Source of the DNA: Bacteroidaceae bacterium
GTDB lineage: Bacteria > Bacteroidota > Bacteroidia > Bacteroidales > Bacteroidaceae
NCBI GenBank assembly: GCA_024401275.1
Contig: JAKSLJ010000014.1
Coordinates: forward strand, 1-64,000
Length of the DNA stretch: 64,000 nt
Direction: 5' to 3'
Position numbers and translations under genes: made by a program. Position 1 is the stretch's first letter; each line of letters begins with the position of its first letter. Under the pieces are notes generated by a model. It was not told the origin of the DNA. It ran no database searches and saw only the letters and a program-made list of their open reading frames with translations. This document shows positions 42,642 through 50,939 of this stretch, one piece after another.

Positions 42642-45191
42642 ATGGAACAAACTCAAGACAACGACAGAATAATGAAAGTCAATATTGCGGAGGAAATGAA
42701 GTCCTCTTATATTGACTACTCTATGTCGGTTATCGTAGCCCGCGCACTTCCAGATGTGCGTGACGGTTTCAAGCCGGTGCATCGTCGTATCCTTTACGGT
42801 ATGCTCGGCATCGGAAACACCTCCGACTCTCCATACAAGAAGTGTGCGCGTGTCGTAGGTGAAGTACTCGGTAAGTATCACCCACACGGCGACAGCTCAG
42901 TTTATGGCGCACTCGTTCGTATGGGACAGGATTGGAATATGCGTTACACCCTCGTTGACGGACAGGGTAACTTCGGTTCGGTTGATGGCGACTCTCCAGC
43001 GGCTATGCGTTACACTGAGTGCCGACTCTCCAAGATGGGTGAGCACATCATGGACGACATCAAGAAGGACACTGTTGACATGTCGCTCAACTTCGACGAC
43101 ACGCTCTACGAGCCAACCGTGATGCCAACAAAGATTCCTAATCTCCTCGTAAACGGTGGTAACGGTATCGCAGTAGGTATGGCAACAAACATGCCAACTC
43201 ACAACCTCAACGAAGTCATCGACGGCTGCTGCGCTTACATCGACAATCCAGACATCGATACTGACGGTCTCATGCAGTACATCAAGGCTCCAGACTTCCC
43301 TACAGGCGGTTATATTTACGGTCTTCAGGGCGTCAAGGATGCTTACGAGACTGGTCGCGGACGAATCATCATGCGTGCAAAGGCTGAGATTGAGTCTGAC
43401 GATCAGCACGATAAGATTGTCGTTACGGAGATTCCTTACGGCGTAAACAAGGCACAGCTTATCGAGAACATCGCAGAACTCGTAAAGGAAGGCAAGCTTG
43501 ACGGCATTTCAAATGCAAACGACGAGTCTGGTCGTCAGGGTATGCGTATCGTTGTTGATGTAAAGCGCGACGCTAACGCTAACGTCATCCTCAACAAGCT
43601 CTTTAAGATGACTGCCCTCCAGAGCAGCTTTTCTGTAAACAATATCGCTCTCGTAAACGGTCGTCCACAGCTTCTTACTCTCAAGGAGTGCGTTCATTAC
43701 TTCGTAGAGCACCGTCGCGACGTAACTATCCGCCGCACAAAGTACGATCTCAAGAAAGCTGAAGAGCGTGCTCACATCCTCGAAGGTTTGCTCATCGCAG
43801 TAAACAACATCGACGAGGTTGTCCGCATCATCCGCGCCTCAAAGAGTCCTTCTGATGCTCAGCGTGGTCTTGAGAATCGCTTCAACATCGACGAGATTCA
43901 GTCTAAGGCTATCGTAGAGATGCGTCTCGGACAGCTCACAGGCCTTCGTGTTGACGAGCTCAAGGCAGAATATGCAGAGCTCCAGCGCCTCATAGAATAC
44001 TACAACAACATCCTCACTGACCCAGAGCTTTGCAAGAAGGTCATGAAGGAAGAACTTCAGGAAGTTAAGGAGAAGTATGGTGACGAACGCCGCACTGAGA
44101 TTAAGTTCACAAGCGAGGAGTTCAACCCAGAAGACTTCTATCCAAATGATCCTATCGCCGTGACTATCAGCAACCTCGGCTACATCAAGCGAATGAACCA
44201 GACAGAGTTCAAGGCACAGCACCGTGGCGGTGTTGGTGTAAAGGCAGCAAGCACTCGCGATGCCGACTTCACTCGCTACATCGTACCTGCAATGACTCAC
44301 GACTGGATGCTCTTCTTCACAGCCAAAGGTCGCGTATTCTGGACACGCTGCTACGAGATTCCAGAAGGCAACAAGCAGGCTAAGGGACGCGCTCTGCAGA
44401 ACTTCCTCAACATTGATTCTGACGACAGCGTAAAGGCATTCCTCACTGTCAAGGACATCAAGGACCCAGAGTTCATCAATAGTCACTACATCTTCTTCGC
44501 TACTCGCAACGCCATCGTTAAGCGCGTATCGCTTGAGCAGTTCTCACGTCCTCGTGCAGCAGGTATCATTGCTCTTGACTTCAAGGAGGACAACGACGAA
44601 CTCATTGGCGTAGCACTCACTGACGGTCAGAGCCAAATCATGCTGGCAAGCTATCATGGCAAGGCTGTCCGCTTTGACGAGAACGAAGTTCGTCCAATGG
44701 GTCGTGGTGCTGCCGGTGTTCGTGGTATGACTCTCGACAAAGGTGGTGAAGACCGCATCGTAAGTATGGTTGTAACAAACAATCCTGACGAAGAGTCGGT
44801 AATGGTAATCTCTGAAAACGGCTTCGGAAAGCGCTCCGTAATCTCTGACTATCGCCAGACAAGTCGTGGCGCTAAGGGTGTTCGCACTATCAACATCACA
44901 GACAAGACCGGCAACCTCGTAGGCTTCCGCAAGGTAACCGACGACAAGGACCTCATAATCATCAACAAGAGCGGCGTTTCCATCCGCTTCAAGATTGCAG
45001 ATTTTGAGGACAAGGGCCGCAACACTCAGGGCGTTAAGCTTGTAGAACTCAAGAAGCGCAACGACGTTATCGCTGACATCTGCGTAGTCGATACTGCCGA
45101 AGAAGAGGAAGAACTCCCAACCGCAGTTGAAGGCGAAGCGCCAGTAACAGAAGGCGAAGCGCCAGCTCCAGAGGCTCCAGCCGCTAAATAA
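42642..45191 (+). CDS. gyrA: DNA gyrase subunit A
   Basis: An 849-residue type II topoisomerase subunit. The winged-helix domain has ARALPDVRDGFKPVHRRILYGM and the catalytic tyrosine Tyr124 in AAMRYTECRLS; a coiled-coil domain and the C-terminal beta-pinwheel follow, with a degenerate GyrA box QHRGGVG. The acidic Ala/Pro/Glu tail is typical of Bacteroidetes. At the quinolone-determining positions Ser85 (E. coli Ser83) is kept and E. coli Asp87 is Gly89. Codon bias is high. A palindromic repeat follows the stop. Confidence 0.97.
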   Translation: MEQTQDNDRIMKVNIAEEMKSSYIDYSMSVIVARALPDVRDGFKPVHRRILYGMLGIGNTSDSPYKKCARVVGEVLGKYHPHGDSSVYGALVRMGQDWNMRYTLVDGQGNFGSVDGDSPAAMRYTECRLSKMGEHIMDDIKKDTVDMSLNFDDTLYEPTVMPTKIPNLLVNGGNGIAVGMATNMPTHNLNEVIDGCCAYIDNPDIDTDGLMQYIKAPDFPTGGYIYGLQGVKDAYETGRGRIIMRAKAEIESDDQHDKIVVTEIPYGVNKAQLIENIAELVKEGKLDGISNANDESGRQGMRIVVDVKRDANANVILNKLFKMTALQSSFSVNNIALVNGRPQLLTLKECVHYFVEHRRDVTIRRTKYDLKKAEERAHILEGLLIAVNNIDEVVRIIRASKSPSDAQRGLENRFNIDEIQSKAIVEMRLGQLTGLRVDELKAEYAELQRLIEYYNNILTDPELCKKVMKEELQEVKEKYGDERRTEIKFTSEEFNPEDFYPNDPIAVTISNLGYIKRMNQTEFKAQHRGGVGVKAASTRDADFTRYIVPAMTHDWMLFFTAKGRVFWTRCYEIPEGNKQAKGRALQNFLNIDSDDSVKAFLTVKDIKDPEFINSHYIFFATRNAIVKRVSLEQFSRPRAAGIIALDFKEDNDELIGVALTDGQSQIMLASYHGKAVRFDENEVRPMGRGAAGVRGMTLDKGGEDRIVSMVVTNNPDEESVMVISENGFGKRSVISDYRQTSRGAKGVRTINITDKTGNLVGFRKVTDDKDLIIINKSGVSIRFKIADFEDKGRNTQGVKLVELKKRNDVIADICVVDTAEEEEELPTAVEGEAPVTEGEAPAPEAPAAK

Positions 45192-45194
45192 GCC

Positions 45195-45263
45195 ATAGTT
45201 CCCAGCGGTCCTCCGCTGGGCTCTCCAAGCGACTATCCCCAGCGGTTATCCGCTGGGAACTAT
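45195..45263. repeat. Palindromic element after gyrA
   Basis: ATAGTTCCCAGCGG (45195-45208) and its perfect complement (45250-45263) bound a unit that holds two hairpins, CCCAGCGG/CCGCTGGG at 45201-45220 and again at 45238-45257. Any arm can pair with any other, so alternate folds exist. It may double as the gyrA terminator. Confidence 0.75.
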
Positions 45264-45304
45264 ACCCCAAAAAACAAAAACAAAAAACATAAACCTTAAA
45301 AATT

Positions 45305-46531
45305 ATGAAAAAGCTAACTATCATTGCTCTCACTGCATTATTCGCAGTTAGCGCATCTGCTCAGGATGTCTTCAAGCAGGTCAAGAAAATGAAGACTACA
45401 GAAGAAGTAGAACAGGCAATCAAGGCTAATCTCTCTACAATGTCTGATCAGGAGAAGGCTGAGTGCTACAACAAGCTCGCCGTTATGTACAATAAGATGG
45501 TGAACGACCATGTCACCAAGAACCAGGAGAACACGATCATGCAGAAGCCACTGATCCCTGAAGACGAGAACTTCTACAACGCAGCTTATAAGGCTCTTGA
45601 GGCAGGTATCGAGTGCTACAAGTACGACCAGCTTCCAAATCTCAAGGGCAAGGTAGCTCCTAAGTTCAAGGAAATCGGTAAGGACCTCTTCCAGAACCGC
45701 GGTCATGTCCTCAACGGCGGTGTATTCTTCAGCGAGAAGAACGACATTCCTGCAACTATCAAATACTTCGAGGCATTCATCGGCACAAGAGACAGCGAAA
45801 TCTTCAACGTTGTTCCTGCTGAGCAGAAGGCTCCATTAGACCAGAACCTCGCTCAGATTGCTTATTTCACAGCTTACTACGGTATGCAGCAGGATATGGG
45901 CTTGGACTTCGTAAACAAGTATGCTGACATCGCTATCGCTTCTAAGGACGAGAAGTATGCTAAGGACGCTCAGACGCTCAAAAACAGCTACGCAGCAAAG
46001 GGCCTCAAGACTCATGAGGACTCTGTAGCATACGCTGACAAACTCGAGGCTATGTACAACGAGGATCCTACTAACGTACAGAACTTCCAGACTCTCGCTA
46101 TGATCCGTCTCGGTCTCAACGAAGCAGAGAAGTTCTATGATGTTTGCCAGAAGCGTATCGACGCTATGCCAGACGACCACATCGCTTACTACTTCCGTGG
46201 CCAGATCCGTTGCCTCATCCACGACTATCAGAACGCTCTTCCTGACCTCGAGAAGGCAGACCAGCTCAAGCCAAACGACGCTGGTATCAACGCATTCATC
46301 GGCCAGTGCTGGATGGGACGCGCTGAAGAAGCTGAGAACCGTGCTGCAGGTAAGTCAGGCATCATCCCTGTCACTGCTAAGTCTCAGATCAAGCCAGTAT
46401 GGACAAAGGCTCTTGACTACCTCAACAAGGCAAAGCAACTCGACACTGACGGTTCTAACGAACGCAACTACAAGTCTAAGATCTCTCAGGTAGAGTATCA
46501 CCTTGAGAACGACTACAAGAACGTTCAGTAA
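45305..46531 (+). CDS. Exported TPR protein
   Basis: A 408-residue protein with a signal peptide (VSASAQ). The mature protein is all-helical with tetratricopeptide-type repeats, most clearly in residues about 255-345 (NVQNFQTLAMIRLGLNEAEKFY, IAYYFRGQIRCLIHDYQNAL, GINAFIGQCWMGRAEEA). TPR proteins mediate protein-protein contacts, here in the periplasm. It lies after gyrA, a neighbourhood I would expect in Bacteroidetes. Strong codon bias suggests an abundant protein. Function unknown. Confidence 0.87.
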   Translation: MKKLTIIALTALFAVSASAQDVFKQVKKMKTTEEVEQAIKANLSTMSDQEKAECYNKLAVMYNKMVNDHVTKNQENTIMQKPLIPEDENFYNAAYKALEAGIECYKYDQLPNLKGKVAPKFKEIGKDLFQNRGHVLNGGVFFSEKNDIPATIKYFEAFIGTRDSEIFNVVPAEQKAPLDQNLAQIAYFTAYYGMQQDMGLDFVNKYADIAIASKDEKYAKDAQTLKNSYAAKGLKTHEDSVAYADKLEAMYNEDPTNVQNFQTLAMIRLGLNEAEKFYDVCQKRIDAMPDDHIAYYFRGQIRCLIHDYQNALPDLEKADQLKPNDAGINAFIGQCWMGRAEEAENRAAGKSGIIPVTAKSQIKPVWTKALDYLNKAKQLDTDGSNERNYKSKISQVEYHLENDYKNVQ

Positions 46532-46561
46532 AACAGAATCTTACTAAAAACATACTCACAA

Positions 46562-46592
46562 AGGCGCAACTTCATCATGAGGTTGCGCTTTT
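46562..46592 (+). terminator. Terminator of the TPR protein gene
   Basis: GCGCAAC (46564-46570) pairs with GTTGCGC (46582-46588); the inner CTTC/GAGG extends the stem, and TTTT follows. Confidence 0.8.
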
Positions 46593-46689
46593 GCGTTTCA
46601 AGGGGGGAAGAACCATTCCTTGCAACCGTTTGCAATACACAAGCATGCTATCTGTATCTATTTGATTTCCTACATTTTATAATTATATA

Positions 46690-46697
46690 TAACTTTG
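46690..46697 (+). promoter_or_regulatory. -7 element TAACTTTG of the amylase gene
   Basis: TAACTTTG lies 38 bp before the ATG at 46736. A TTTG at 46661-46664 is 25 nt upstream, longer than the usual spacing. Confidence 0.55.
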
Positions 46698-46735
46698 CAG
46701 CCATAAAACTAATCTCGTTACCAAACAAACTACTT

Positions 46736-48718
46736 ATGAAGAAAACGCTCTACATACTACTTTTAACCCTCGTTGCCACACTCGGAGCAAAGGCACAGGG
46801 ATGGCCTATGAAATACGAAGGCGTGATGCTGCAAGGATTCTACTGGGACAGCTACTCGCAAACGCAATGGACAAACCTCCAGTCGCAAGCCGACGAGCTG
46901 AGCGAGTTCTTCAAGCTAGTCTGGATTCCGCAGAGTGCCAACTGCGGCGGTCAGTCCATGGGCTACGACGACCTCTACTGGTTTTCAAACTACAATTCAA
47001 GCTTCGGCAACGAGAATGAGCTCCGCTCCATGATTTCCACTTTCAAGCAGAAAGGCATCGGAACTATCGCTGATGTTGTCATAAACCATCGCAAGAACGT
47101 GAGCAACTGGGTTGACTTCCCTGCCGAGACATACAAGGGCACTACCTACCAGTTGCAGTCAACAGACATCTGCGCTGACGATGATGGCGGAGAGACCAAG
47201 AAATGGGCTACGCAGAACGGCTACCAGCTTTCGCAAAACAAGGACGACGGCGAAGGTTGGGGCGGAATGCGCGACCTTGACCACAACAGCCAGAATGTGC
47301 AGAAGAATGTACTGGCATATCTTGATTTCCTTCTCAATGACCTCGGCTACACTGGCGTTCGCTACGACATGACAAAAGGCTATGCCGGAAAATGGACTGG
47401 ACTTTACAATTCTACGGCAAAGCCAACCTACTCTGTCGGCGAGTATTGGGACGGCAACGCTACCGCCTTGAAGTCATGGCTTGAATCCACAAAGGTTGGC
47501 GATCAGATACAGTCAGCAGCCTTTGACTTCCCTACACGCTATATTGCACGCGATGTATTCAACGGCAACGCATGGAGCAAGATTGCAAACAGCGGACTTG
47601 CCAAGATGAACGGCATGGGCAGATACGCCATAACATTCTGCGAGAACCACGACACTGAATATCGTTCTGCTCAGGCTCCACAAGATCCTATCACGAAGAA
47701 CATCGCTGCTGCAAACGCTTACATCCTCCTTATCAACGGCACACCATGCGTCTTCCTCAAGCATTGGATTGACTACAAGGACGAGATTAAGCAGCTCATC
47801 TACGCACGCCAGGTGGCTGGCATTACAAACGACGGCAGCCGCTACATCGCTGCCGCAACAAACAGCAACTACTCTGCCATCCGTACGACTGACAACAACC
47901 ACTGCGACGTGATAACAGCCTTTGGTTCAGGCTATTCCGCTCCAGCCGGTTTCACACAGATTATATCAGGTACAAACTATCAGGTTTATATGAGCAACAC
48001 TGCCGAGCAGCCTTGGATTTCCATTCCGTCGGGCGAACACGAAGGCACGCTCTATCCTACCCTTTCAGCCATCTCTGCCGATGCCAGCGCAAAGCTCGTC
48101 TATACCACAGACGGCACTACGCCTACAACAAGCAGCAAGCAGGTTGCCAGTGGCACGAAGGTCACGCTCTCAGCTCCATGCACGCTAAAGGTAGGTTTGC
48201 TTTCAGGAGGTACGGTTAAGAGCATTCAAACTCGCCAATATACTGCCAAGCAGACCTTCGACGGTTATGACATCAATGTCTATGTGAATGTTGATAAAGT
48301 TGGCTGGAGCAGGGTAAACTTCTGGACATGGGGCGGCGACGGCAGCCATTCGCCAAAGAACACAGCTTGGCCGGGAGATGCCGTTACGCAGAAGACCACC
48401 ATCAACGGCAAGACATGGTATTACCAGACTTACAGAATATCCTCAGCTTCCGACTGCGTAAACTTCGTTTGGAGTACAGCATCTGGTTCTCCTCAGACGG
48501 TAGATGTTTCAAACATCAAGCAGACATCCTACTTTGAGATTTCCACTGAGAAGGAAGGCGCAAAGTTCAAGGTTACGGATGTTACAGAGACAACCAGCAT
48601 TCCTACAATTCAGAATGATAAATATAGGATTCAGGATGCTTACAATCTCTCAGGTCAGCGCGTCGAAAAGGATTATCGTGGAATAATCATCAAGAACGGA
48701 AAAAAGATATTAAAGTAA
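46736..48718 (+). CDS. GH13 alpha-amylase with starch-binding modules
   Basis: ATG 46736 gives 660 residues with a proper signal peptide (LGAKAQ); an earlier in-frame start precedes the promoter. The GH13 barrel has YEGVMLQGFYWDSY, the nucleophile Asp in VRYDMTKGY, the acid/base Glu in SVGEYWDG and the third acid in ENHDTE. After about residue 440 come a CHB_HEX_C-like domain (KLVYTTDGTTPTTS) and a CBM26-like starch-binding module (VNFWTWGGDGSHSPKNTAWPG). The C-terminal end (YNLSGQRVEKDYRGI...KNGKKILK) is a Prevotella-type sorting-like tail. It hydrolyses starch outside the cell or at its surface. Confidence 0.93.
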   Translation: MKKTLYILLLTLVATLGAKAQGWPMKYEGVMLQGFYWDSYSQTQWTNLQSQADELSEFFKLVWIPQSANCGGQSMGYDDLYWFSNYNSSFGNENELRSMISTFKQKGIGTIADVVINHRKNVSNWVDFPAETYKGTTYQLQSTDICADDDGGETKKWATQNGYQLSQNKDDGEGWGGMRDLDHNSQNVQKNVLAYLDFLLNDLGYTGVRYDMTKGYAGKWTGLYNSTAKPTYSVGEYWDGNATALKSWLESTKVGDQIQSAAFDFPTRYIARDVFNGNAWSKIANSGLAKMNGMGRYAITFCENHDTEYRSAQAPQDPITKNIAAANAYILLINGTPCVFLKHWIDYKDEIKQLIYARQVAGITNDGSRYIAAATNSNYSAIRTTDNNHCDVITAFGSGYSAPAGFTQIISGTNYQVYMSNTAEQPWISIPSGEHEGTLYPTLSAISADASAKLVYTTDGTTPTTSSKQVASGTKVTLSAPCTLKVGLLSGGTVKSIQTRQYTAKQTFDGYDINVYVNVDKVGWSRVNFWTWGGDGSHSPKNTAWPGDAVTQKTTINGKTWYYQTYRISSASDCVNFVWSTASGSPQTVDVSNIKQTSYFEISTEKEGAKFKVTDVTETTSIPTIQNDKYRIQDAYNLSGQRVEKDYRGIIIKNGKKILK

Positions 48719-48781
48719 AAGAATACACAAAAGAAAAAGATGTTTCAGGTTAACATGCGGTAAAAAGATTGTCGCACAAAC

Positions 48782-48820
48782 AGAGTCGGAAAGCCCTAAA
48801 AAGCATTCCGACTCTTCGTT
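48782..48820 (+). terminator. Terminator of the amylase gene
   Basis: A perfect 10-bp stem AGAGTCGGAA/TTCCGACTCT (48782-48791, 48806-48815) followed by TCGTTTTT. Confidence 0.9.
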
Positions 48821-48932
48821 TTTCGCCTTCTTTTTTACTTTTTTTTACAAAAATTCCGCCTTTTCTTTGTCAATAGAAAAAATATTGGTATATTTGACGA
48901 CGAAAAGTGACATGGGACGGTTCTGTGTCACC

Positions 48933-49048
48933 GATAGAACACGCTGATTAATAGCACATTATCTCTTAACTGTGTAAACTGGTGTGTATTCTTTTTTTCA
49001 ATTTTATTCTTTTGTTTGTAAAATGTTTTCTAACTTTGCAGCCAAATG
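48933..49048 (+). repeat. Duplicated promoter cassette, copy A
   Basis: A block of about 108 bp that runs from gatagaac to the -7 element TAACTTTG (49031-49038), and on to the ATG at 49046, is repeated at 50737-50852. The ATG is at the same offset (113) in both. The rest of the gap 48821-48932 has GGGACGGTTCTGTGTCACC at 48914, resembling the GGGGAC repeats at 51831 and 52430. Confidence 0.85.
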
Positions 49049-50089
49049 AAAGCTCTTCATACATATAATACAAGCAAAGCCAACTTCACCTTCTGCTACT
49101 ACGACAAGGATCATCTCGGCAACGTTCGTCAGGTGACGGAGTTGGACGGCAGCCGTGGCGGCAATGTGATACAGAGGAACAACTACTATCCTTTCGGCGC
49201 GGAGTTCTGCGATAATACAGCAAAAAGCTCTGTGCAATCACGCAAGTACAATGGCAAGGAGTTTGACCGTATGCACGGTCTTAACACCTACGACTACGGA
49301 GCTCGCCAGTATAACCCAGTTACAGCAAGGTGGGATAGGGTTGATCCGCTGGCACATGAATATTATAGCATCAGTCCGTATGTGTATTGTATGAATAATC
49401 CTGTGAGGTTTGTGGATCCGGATGGTCGCAGAATAAAAGGTCAAACCAGAAATGACGCGGAACAAGTCGTTGAGGATTTAAGAGCTATATTTTCTGCTGA
49501 AGAGTTTAATAATTTCAGGAATCTCATAGTGCAATCAGGAAAAAAGCAAAGAGGAAAAACATTGGCAAAAATTAGTGATGATGCTTTCAAAGCTGCATTT
49601 GACAACGTGAAACTTTCTAAAGATCAGCAGGTATTGGCTAATATGGTTTTTAACACTATTAATTCTGATGATGTACACACAATTGAATATGCAGAAACTG
49701 GCGGTATAGTTTCTGAAGATGCTAAAAATGCTTTTAACCCCGTACCTGCGTTAAATAGCACAATTGAAACATATGGTGGTTTGCCAACTTTTTTAATAGA
49801 AAATGCAGGAGGTGGCGGACTCACAATGAAGACCTCTAATGGAACACACACTGTAGTTGTAAACTCATCATCACTACATCCAGTCGGTAGAGCTGTTACA
49901 ACAGGACATGAATTGTTTGGTCATGGTCGGTCTTTAGCATTAGGCAGGTTTAACTCACAACATGTTGATGCAATACAAACAGAAAACTTAATCCGTCGTG
50001 TAATGGGAATCACATCAATTAATGATGGGAGCAACCACGCAAACAGAGAATACATTTCTAATCCAACTTCATTACCAGAACACAGATGA
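49046..50089 (+). CDS. Short Rhs-core protein with metallopeptidase-like C-terminal toxin domain
   Basis: A 347-residue protein. Residues about 16-128 are the Rhs repeat-associated core: YYDKDHLGNVRQV, NYYPFGAEF, RKYNGKEFDRMHGLNTYDYGARQY, DRVDPLAHEYYSISPY and the ending NNPVRFVDPDGR. The following 220 residues are the variable tip and hold TTGHELFGHGRS (HExxxH) with a downstream ENLIRR, the pattern of zinc metallopeptidase toxins. The large N-terminal Rhs shell and a signal peptide are absent, yet a promoter and ATG of its own are present. It is a displaced or captured toxin tip; its stop overlaps the next gene (ATGA). Confidence 0.82.
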   Translation: MKALHTYNTSKANFTFCYYDKDHLGNVRQVTELDGSRGGNVIQRNNYYPFGAEFCDNTAKSSVQSRKYNGKEFDRMHGLNTYDYGARQYNPVTARWDRVDPLAHEYYSISPYVYCMNNPVRFVDPDGRRIKGQTRNDAEQVVEDLRAIFSAEEFNNFRNLIVQSGKKQRGKTLAKISDDAFKAAFDNVKLSKDQQVLANMVFNTINSDDVHTIEYAETGGIVSEDAKNAFNPVPALNSTIETYGGLPTFLIENAGGGGLTMKTSNGTHTVVVNSSSLHPVGRAVTTGHELFGHGRSLALGRFNSQHVDAIQTENLIRRVMGITSINDGSNHANREYISNPTSLPEHR

Positions 50090-50676
50090 AATACATATTA
50101 GCACTTATTGCCATGAATATTGCATTGATAAAAATAAATGCATCAACAATAGATTCCACTTTAGTAAAACAATACCAAAGAGGTCATGACGTTGTTAATG
50201 AAATAATTGAACAGGAAGGGTTAAAGGACAGCGTTGCAAACAACCCTTTTTGTGGTTTATTTTTTGAAAATTTGTGGGCAATTACAGTAAAAAAAGAGAA
50301 GTCATATACGCTATACTACGGAAATCAACTTGGTGGTAGGCAAATGGTACAGAAAGAAATAGCTGTATCCGATACTATTATGACTAATTTATTTTCGCTG
50401 GATCAAGATAAAATCGAAACATGCATCTATAAACCAACGAATTTCTATACTCCTGTCTATTGGTATCTACTCCTTACTGACTCTATGCATAACATAAAAT
50501 TTGAATGGGACGCATATTCCATGTGTAAGGATAAATATCATAGTTATATTCAACATGTTAACGATGACTTTTTTGTTTATTTATTTAACATTGTTTATAA
50601 AGACAAAAAGGACTCGTTGTTGGGAGGGGGCGCAGCCTCAGCAACCATGCCGCACAAGCGGCAAGAACAACGATGA
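50086..50676 (+). CDS. Putative immunity protein of the Rhs metallopeptidase toxin
   Basis: A 196-residue protein with an N-terminal signal-like segment (MKYILALIAMNIALIKINAS), so probably periplasmic. It starts 4 bp before the toxin stop. The mature part is unrecognised, with many aromatic and Lys residues. The final 17 or so residues (GGGAASATMPHKRQEQR) are encoded by a palindromic repeat (50632-50718), so the original C-terminus may have been replaced. The immunity role is inferred from position, overlap and low GC shared with the toxin tip. Confidence 0.6.
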   Translation: MKYILALIAMNIALIKINASTIDSTLVKQYQRGHDVVNEIIEQEGLKDSVANNPFCGLFFENLWAITVKKEKSYTLYYGNQLGGRQMVQKEIAVSDTIMTNLFSLDQDKIETCIYKPTNFYTPVYWYLLLTDSMHNIKFEWDAYSMCKDKYHSYIQHVNDDFFVYLFNIVYKDKKDSLLGGGAASATMPHKRQEQR

Positions 50677-50718
50677 TCTTTGCATGATATCCGCTTGCGG
50701 ATAGGTCGCTGGGGCTGC
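50632..50718. repeat. Inverted-repeat element at the end of the immunity gene
   Basis: GCAGCCTCAGCAACC (50632-50646) is complementary, with two differences, to GGTCGCTGGGGCTGC (50704-50718). Related pieces are at 28472-28490 and about 58917. Its left arm is inside the coding end of the gene at 50086. Confidence 0.6.
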
Positions 50719-50736
50719 TACTGAAGTGATTCTCTT

Positions 50737-50852
50737 GATAGAACACACTGATTAATCGCACATTATCTCTTAACTGTGTAAACTGGTGTATATTCTTTTT
50801 TTCATTTTTCTTCTTTTGTTTGTAAAATGTTTTCTAACTTTGCACCCGAATG
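50737..50852 (+). repeat. Duplicated promoter cassette, copy B
   Basis: Near-identical to 48933-49048, with TAACTTTG at 50835-50842 and an ATG at 50850. Here the ATG opens only an 18-codon frame ending at TGA, about 40 bp before the next gene. It seems the promoter and start of a second Rhs-tip gene whose body has been lost. Confidence 0.85.
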
Positions 50853-50939
50853 ATTACATTCCAACAACATAGAAAGCGACGGGTCACTTCATACCTGTCC
50901 GTATGATCCCTCAAATTAGAACAATAAATATTAATACAT

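Noticed and set aside
46577-46735. Upstream ATG for the amylase
   Set aside because: It lies in the terminator of the preceding gene and before the promoter, and it would bury the signal peptide.
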